Part shown: positions 58,279-64,000 of the stretch, in pieces
How positions within the stretch are numbered: position 1 is the stretch's first letter
Layout: every line of letters begins with the position of its first letter
Origin: Hymenopus coronatus
Lineage: Eukaryota > Arthropoda > Insecta > Mantodea > Hymenopodidae
Length of the DNA stretch: 64,000 nt
NCBI GenBank assembly: GCA_030762935.1
Contig: CM060880.1
Span: 18,779,001-18,843,000, forward strand
Direction: 5' to 3'
Translations under genes and position numbers: made by a program
Notes under the pieces: generated by a model
Databases searched by the model: none
The model's input: the letters and a program-made list of their open reading frames with translations, nothing else
Told to the model about the DNA's origin: nothing

Positions 58279-58954
58279 TTTTTATGTTTCTTAATTTTAT
58301 CTTATGTACTTGAATATGTATATTATATATTATTAATTTTTACAGGGGAAGAAATTGCATTATCTCAATACAAAGTCACATTTAAGACGAGAGAATAAAG
58401 GGATTACGAGTTAGTTTGGCGTCAACTTGCAGAATATGCAGTTTAGGTGTCATCCTTCTGGGGAGATCATATTGGACGCTGGATGAATGCAACGGGTGAA
58501 ATGCAGCGCAAATGAGCCGAATGGTTTACATCATTCTCGTACCGTAGTAGGCTCTGCTCTCAACATTACATCAACTGCGGTTGATCTCTTTTATACTGAA
58601 TGCGAGTATTCTCCAATTCAGGATTTTTGCTGAGTGTAAATAGCAACAAAATATGCTAGGATTCAAACAATCCAGTGACTAACTTTTTACGCCTGTTATA
58701 CGATGAGAAAATACCGTCCATCCATGGAAATACAGTACTCAGAATTATATTAAGAGAATTTAATTGGTTAATGTATACAAATAACAGTATACACCCGTAA
58801 TATTTTCCCTTTTGAAACGTAAATTATACATAATTTCATATAACTCAATGCCGGAATAACTGGACCTTCTGCCCTTAGGAGAAAGTAATTAAGGTGTTAT
58901 TTCCAGTTTTACAGCAGTTAATCTGAAGTGAAAGGGTAACATGCTCACATAATA
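58279..58954. other. no recognisable feature
   Basis: No gene or repeat family assigned. Confidence 0.4.
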
Positions 58955-60176
58955 CACTAGTGTCAAAAGTTAAGCATAATTTGAAAACAGAGAACTGAAG
59001 GGTAAAACGGTGAGCGAGTACCATCAAACGTTATCAGTGTGCCTCACCTTACTTGTGGTCTGTGATTTCAAAGGTCTACTGAACCAAACACAGAGCGTGG
59101 CTCATCCGTCATTATTCTCTCATTGTGAACAGAGCGTTGTTTAAATGTTTACAAGACAGTAAACATACTACAAAGACGTCAATTGGACCCTGCTTTGAGG
59201 TAGAATCGTCGGAAGTCTAGAGGCAGGACAGACACAGACCGCAATCTTTCAAGCTCTGTATGTGCAACAAAGTATCACTTCCAGGCTTTGGAGACAGTTC
59301 AAAAAAATTAAAAGAGGCGTTTGTCGGATGCCTGTATCGGGGGATGCCTTCAAGAAAACTGAGTTCCGAGCTTGAAACTGCCTTACGCGTTCGTGTTTCG
59401 AGATATAACTGTGTACCGGAGACTCAAGACAGTCGTTCTCTATGCCAGACGTCCAAAACGTGCTCCGCTCCCTAGAGTACAAATTCGGTCTCACTTACAA
59501 TGGAGTCAGCAATGTCAACATCGGACCTTGAGTGAAAGAGGAGCGGTTTCATCCCACACAAACATCGTGGAAATACATCCACTTGGTGGTTGTGGCGAAC
59601 TTGTGTTGGCAGGATAATGCTCAAAGGACGCACAGATCTGTGACTGTGAACGCTCAGAGGTAAAGTGAGGCACAGGAACTACAAATGTGACTTTTCAAAG
59701 GTGCAATTGGTCCACAATTCATCTTTATGGACGATAATGAACGTCTGCATAGACCCACTTGGTGGACAACTATCTTGAGGGGGAAGATATCCAGCGCATA
59801 GACTGGTCAGCGAAGTCACCGCATATGAACTCTATAGAGCCTGCATTAAGAAGACGAGTTGTAGCCCTCCACTGTGGACACTTCCAGATCTCTGATATAT
59901 TCTTCTGAGGAATGGGAACAGCTACCTGCAGAGCTCTTAAACCATCTTACATAGAGTATTTCATGGCGCTAAAAGGCCTGTGTAGCCACGAGGGATCACC
60001 ACACCCCACATTAACTATTCAGTAGCACCATTGCTATCGTGCAGGTGATCGCCAATGAAGGCATCTCGAGGCCAGAATTGTCTGTCATATCTTACTATTG
60101 CATTCCAGCATACACATTCGTGTGTAATGCTTTGGTAACAAAATATTGAATTCTGCTTAACTTTTGGACACTAGTG
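58955..60176 (+). mobile_element. Tc1-like transposon, ends preserved
   Basis: Inverted ends CACTAGTGTCAAAAGTTAAG (58955 onward) and the inverse of CTTAACTTTTGGACACTAGTG (to 60176) sit between TA dinucleotides at 58953-58954 and 60177-60178. At 1222 bp it is shorter than a typical Tc1 (about 1.6 kb), so internal deletions are likely. Confidence 0.88.
59230..59910 (+). pseudogene. Tc1-like transposase, broken
   Basis: Fragments in three plus frames follow the order of Tc1 transposases. ISRLWRQFKKIK-like sequence of the paired-type DNA-binding region lies at about 59268-59312, KFGLTYNGV near 59481, and then GPQFIFMDDNERLHRPTWW at 59708-59764 with the second catalytic Asp region. After a one-base frame change come GEDIQRIDWSAKSPHMNSIE (59779-59838), whose Glu is the last member of the DD34E triad, and RRRVVALH. 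Several stops and shifts prevent translation. The enzyme would have cut at the element ends and inserted into TA. Confidence 0.8.
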
Positions 60177-60178
60177 TA

Positions 60179-60792
60179 CTTAAAATTATTAAATCTGATT
60201 CTTCGTGTTAACATCTGCTTTTTAACCAAAATAGAACATTACCAACAAACATTATTTACACCTAATTCAAAATCTTCTCGGGCTTCTAGCCACCATTTAC
60301 CATTTTCGTAGCAATTAAATGATACTTATCTGGGTTACTTCTTATTGAAGGAGTTGGATCAAACTATTGGTATATGCCACCACTTTTATCTGCGAATACC
60401 AGAATGCCAAGGACATAAACATTTTAGCTCTCGTTTCTTTTTCTATCTATAATTTGTTTCACTAACTACATTAATGCTAATTTTCGCAACAATGTTTATT
60501 CCTAGAATCTTACATTGTTGCACATATTATTCACTGTCATAAAACTCAGTTTTACATTTAGATTAATAATTTCCATACAATATATTTCCTCTATTATGGG
60601 TAGGTTTCTAAAGTAAATAATCAGCTTTGATCTTATGCTTCATTTATCGTTTGGATTAAAGGCTTGATATAGTTTTGGCCGTATCTATTTCATGCGAAAC
60701 CTTGAGATTTTACATTTAATATGCTCTTCAGAGCAACGACATTTTAAATCCTTACATATAGGTTAATAAACTGGGATTTTGACGTTTTTTGT
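60179..60792. other. no recognisable feature
   Basis: No gene or repeat family assigned. Confidence 0.4.
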
Positions 60793-60965
60793 TTTGTTTT
60801 TTATTTATATAGTTACATTTAATTTCTATGGTCATATCGGGGGCATTAACTTGTGAAACAACTCTTTGTATCAGTCGATGGAGCACGTGCCCATTGTGCA
60901 AGAGGTCCTGTGTTCAATTTCGACTGGAAGGTGGGAATGTTTCTCTAGCTAAGAAGTTTGCGTGT
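60793..60965. repeat. SINE-B pieces in opposite orientations
   Basis: 60793-60868 is a minus-strand tail (GGTCATATCGGGGGC, TGTGAAACAACTC as in 2700). 60875-60965 is a plus-strand head (GTGCCCATTGTGC, GTGTTCAATTTCGACTGG, GGGAATGTTTCTCTAGC). Confidence 0.55.
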
Positions 60966-61039
60966 AAACTTAAAATAATCAAATGCAAACAGTAAACGAG
61001 AGAGCATCATTGCTATGAGCAATTCTTCCAAAAGAAAAG

Positions 61040-61293
61040 CCGCTGATATGACCTAGATGTTAAATGGACCCCCTTCCCCAAAACACCCTTCGTTGACTAT
61101 AGGTTGTTAGCGTCGGGTTAATCATTTTTAACTTCATACACAGGCACCTTCATTCTCGCATTGCATACTGCCAAACAATGTGGCGAACAGGAAATGATTC
61201 TGGTTGAAGAAAAATGTCCCCGTCCCGCCAAGAATCGAACCCGGGATCTCTGGGTGAGAAGTCAGCTCACTAATTACTCGACCACGGAAGCAG
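61040..61293 (-). repeat. SINE-B copy with good tRNA-like head
   Basis: Minus strand from 61293: CTGCTTCCGTGGTCGAGTAA (A-box region), GATCCCGGGTTCGATTCTTGG (B box), GACATTTTTCTTCAACCAG, AATCATTTCCTGTTCGCC and CTAACAACCTATAG. No long microsatellite here. Confidence 0.75.
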
Positions 61294-61661
61294 TTATCGT
61301 ATAAATTTCTATTTCAGAAGCATTTAACATGCAGCAACTTAAAATATCAATGATTGAAACTACCCTTTTATTTTATTCTTCCTGTTTCACCTCCTTGAAA
61401 TCCTCCAGCATGTCTTATCTAATTTAATAATACGCTTTCAGCTAGCATTCTTCTGCATGTACGACTACTTCCTTCGTGCATCAAGATATACGAACGTTAA
61501 ACACAAGTTTTACAAGAAACATTTGCTTTCCTTTATGCCGTTAACGTTATCGAATTCAGTAAGCAACATCAACCGTTCTGAAAAATTAATTACTGATTAG
61601 AAAACGGAGTCCAAACAAGTTTTGCATTCTCCTTGCTTGCATATTTGTGAATCTTGTTTTT
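61294..61661. other. no recognisable feature
   Basis: No gene or repeat family assigned. Confidence 0.4.
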
Positions 61662-61877
61662 ATTTTCTCTACGTACTCTGTAGATGGTGTATAGCGAAGA
61701 TGTTGTATTATACCCAAAAAATCGATACCGAGATTTCACCGGAAATATAATAATTTATAGACCTTATATATAAAATATCCGTGTGTGTGTGCCTGTGGGC
61801 AGCATAGCTCAAAAACGAAAAGTCCGTTAAATACCAAACTTGGTATTTAAGTTCAGTATCATCCAAGGATGCGACAC

Positions 61878-62587
61878 CTACCAACAGTGCAGCAAGTCAA
61901 CATAGCCCAGTATGCTGATGACGTGCTGTTATACTGTACAAACAAACACCCACGCAGAGCCTTCAACCCCATTCAGAGACACCTCTGCCTCATCCAAGAG
62001 TGGTGCGAGCGTTGGCGATTGTCCATCAATCCGGAGAAAAGCCACGCTATTCTCTTCACCAAGCGCCGCTTTCCCGCGAACTTCCCCACATTCACGTACC
62101 TCAGACGAAGGATACAATGGACCAACAGTTGGGGGTGAAGCTAGACAGGGGTGTCACTTTTGGGGAGCACATCAGGGGGCTGTGGTGCCGGGTCAATGGG
62201 GCTGCGGCCTCACTGTACCCGATGCTGAAGTCTTCGATGACGGTTCCCCTTAAGTTGCGCCTTTTGAGGGCTCTCATAATCCCCTTGTTAATCTACGCCT
62301 GTGAGATCTGGGGCATGGCGGCAGACTCCAGTCTGCTGTTGCTTCAGCGGGTACAGAATAGGTGTCTTCGGGCTATCTATTCTGTGCCTCGAGGCTTTCC
62401 AACGAGACTCCTGCACGAAGCCTCTGGTCTTCCATACCTGCTGGAGGACGAGATTAGGCGTCGGGCAACAAAATTCAACGAAGGGTTACCATTCCATCGG
62501 AGCGCCCTCGTTAGGTCTCTTGGGGATTACGATCCCACAAACCGCCGCTTCAGGCGATACCGGCTTCCCCGCAGCTGCTACGGCTAA
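61878..62587 (+). pseudogene. LINE reverse transcriptase, C-terminal part
   Basis: The frame from 61869 contains QYADDVLLY, the catalytic box of non-LTR reverse transcriptases, then WCERWRLSINPEKSHAILF, typical of the following thumb-side motif. A frame change near 62090-62130 shifts to the frame ending at 62587. That frame reads QLGVKLDRGVTFGEHI, then LIYACEIWGMA, LLQRVQNRCLRAIYSVPR and a stop after RSCYG. This order matches jockey-clade ORF2. The enzyme makes cDNA at a nicked target. Here the endonuclease and most of the RT are missing and the frame is broken. Confidence 0.88.
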
Positions 62588-62869
62588 GCTCCTTACAATC
62601 CTTCAAGAGTTGCTTGGATATCAAAATTAATAACCCAAAATAAACATTTTGAACAAACTCACACCAGCGGTACACAAGGGCCGTTGCACCATGATAGGCA
62701 ACCGTCGAGGAGCAACACTTGCCTCCTCCTGTCACTCCACAACCCCAAAACTCACCCGCCATCCTGCAAAAACCCACAATCCCGTCTGAACGTGGTTAAG
62801 TTCTCTCCGAGAACAGGGACACGTCTATCACACCTCGGGCTGCCCTCAGCCTGCCAATTGCTCTGGTCT
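61878..62869 (+). mobile_element. jockey-like LINE, 5' truncated, 11-bp target duplication
   Basis: GGATGCGACAC flanks the insert at 61867-61877 and 62870-62880. The content is the end of ORF2 plus about 280 bp of 3' untranslated sequence. The 3' end (CAATTGCTCTGGTCT) has no poly(A) or short-repeat tail, which is unusual for this clade. Confidence 0.88.
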
Positions 62870-63508
62870 GGATGCGACACGAAGATTTTGAAAAAAAAAA
62901 AAATCCCCCCACCCCCCAACTACCCTTTACACGGAAAAAATTTCGACAATTTTTATTTTCTCAAAAATGGCTCTAACGATTTTGATTAAAATCTCTTACA
63001 TTAAAGATATTTACATACCAAATAAAAAGTATATCTTGAATTTTCTGGGAATTACCCCTAAACACTCATTATCCTGGATGATTTTTATTGAATTTTGCAT
63101 AACTGGTAAACCGTAAATGAGACAAAAACTTACTACATAGATGTAGATCACGATAAATCACACAATTTAAGTCATATACGTTGTTTTCGCGGAGTTGACT
63201 GTTTTTGAGATATTCGTTATTTGGTTCCAGTTGTAAAATACTTATTTTTTCATATGGGAACTTGTCAACAACTGGCCACGCAAAGAAATTGATTTCAATT
63301 CCATAGCAACCACATTTTAAAACATTTGGATGGCTGTCGGCTTAGCCTAGTGTATTCCCTTGTTTCCCTTCTACTTATAAGAAACTAAGTAATAAAACCG
63401 TTTTTGCTAATGTTTATCTCGGTTAGCATAAAGTGGATAGAAGAATAAGCTTAATAGCAGTAATTTGTTACAGAGATGCAGTTAGTCACGTGAATGAAGC
63501 ACATCAGA

Positions 63509-64000
63509 TTTTTTTTTTTTTTTGGATCTGGTGAATACAGAAGAGGAAGGCCTTATATTTGAGAAGCTGTGCCTATGTACGTTGTTGGCGAAGTAAGCCT
63601 GGTGATGTCCCGGGGCATACAAAACCAGATAGTGAAAAGGAAAGTTAACATCGCATCAACCTGTCAGACCAGTGCAAGCATGATGAAAGACACGTTGACT
63701 GATCTAATAGAACAATTTGTTAATTAGCTAGGTGTAGACAACACCAATCTTCTCAACACTACACACGCATTAAGGGGAAACAGTAGTCCCTGTACTGTGA
63801 AATCTGATAAACATTAACCTTTTCTCAGACACTATTTATTGCAGCTATTAAAATATGTGGCAGGTTAAAGTAGCACCTAATTTAAAACATTTTGCCAATT
63901 ATTTTGTGATTCAACTTGTTTATAAACGTGTATACTCAAACATTGTAGCATTTTTACTTCATTCACTTCTAAAAAAAAGTGTAAGTAGGTATACATAAAA
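63509..64000. other. no recognisable feature
   Basis: After the T-run the last 0.5 kb shows no gene or repeat match. Confidence 0.4.

Larger units (their letters stand above)
61662..63508 (+). repeat. R1 copy, full length, split by a LINE
   Basis: The 5' part 61662-61877 (ATTTTCTCTACGTACTC to CCAAGGATGCGACAC) and the 3' part 62870-63508 (GGATGCGACACGAAG to CACATCAGA) align as one element, sharing GGATGCGACAC as the insert's target duplication. A T-run follows the 3' end. Confidence 0.93.

Overview
This window reads as a piece of a eukaryotic nuclear genome, most probably an invertebrate and perhaps an arthropod. The evidence is its transposable elements: mariner and Tc1-like relics, jockey-type LINE fragments and several tRNA-headed SINE families. 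The DNA is AT-rich, has many microsatellites, and shows no operons, bacterial-style gene packing, rRNA or convincing host exon. I cannot name the species. The short open frames are almost all translations of repeats.

One repeat dominates. I call it R1. By hand I count about 43 pieces covering roughly a third of the window. A full copy is about 0.8-0.93 kb. I define its sense as running from ACTTTCTCTA to ...CACATCAGA, and the strand column follows that definition. R1 begins with ACTTTCTCTA inside a long hairpin. Then come the block CACCCAAAAATTCGATACCG, a (GT)n/(AC)n microsatellite, a short palindrome (ATACCAA-N2-TTGGTAT), the block GGATGCGACACGAAG, a C-rich tract, and near the 3' end an inverted copy TAGAGAAAGT followed by a terminal hairpin (CATGTG...CACAT). 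It sits in T-tracts (A-tracts on the other strand). These features resemble the Helentron/Helitron2 group of rolling-circle transposons and their non-autonomous derivatives. That classification is inferred.

Layout. 0-9 kb: R1 copies with SINE-A and SINE-B. 9.5-10 kb: a decayed mariner transposase. 12.98-13.92 kb: a tRNA-headed retroposon of about 945 bp flanked by an 11-bp duplication. 14.2-16.1 kb: fold-back tRNA-like units (SINE-D). 17.9-30.2 kb: mostly antisense R1 copies, including a head-to-tail array at 25.68-27.84 kb, and a TTAA-flanked MITE near 22.4 kb. 32-42 kb: R1 inverted pairs, a jockey-like LINE 3' end at 36.9-37.4 kb and SINE-A copies. 42.8-53.9 kb: more R1, partly in series. 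54.47-55.75 kb: a structurally complete but broken mariner, followed by SINE-A with a perfect 12-bp duplication. 58.96-60.18 kb: a broken Tc1-like element. 61.66-63.51 kb: an R1 copy split by a 5'-truncated jockey-like LINE with an 11-bp duplication.

Nothing acts as a gene pathway here. The biology is the layering of elements: SINEs and a LINE lie inside R1 copies, so those R1 copies are older than their inserts. R1 and SINE-B between them carry nearly all the (AC)n microsatellites. Boundaries were set by eye and may be off by several bases unless a target-site duplication or inverted repeat fixes them.
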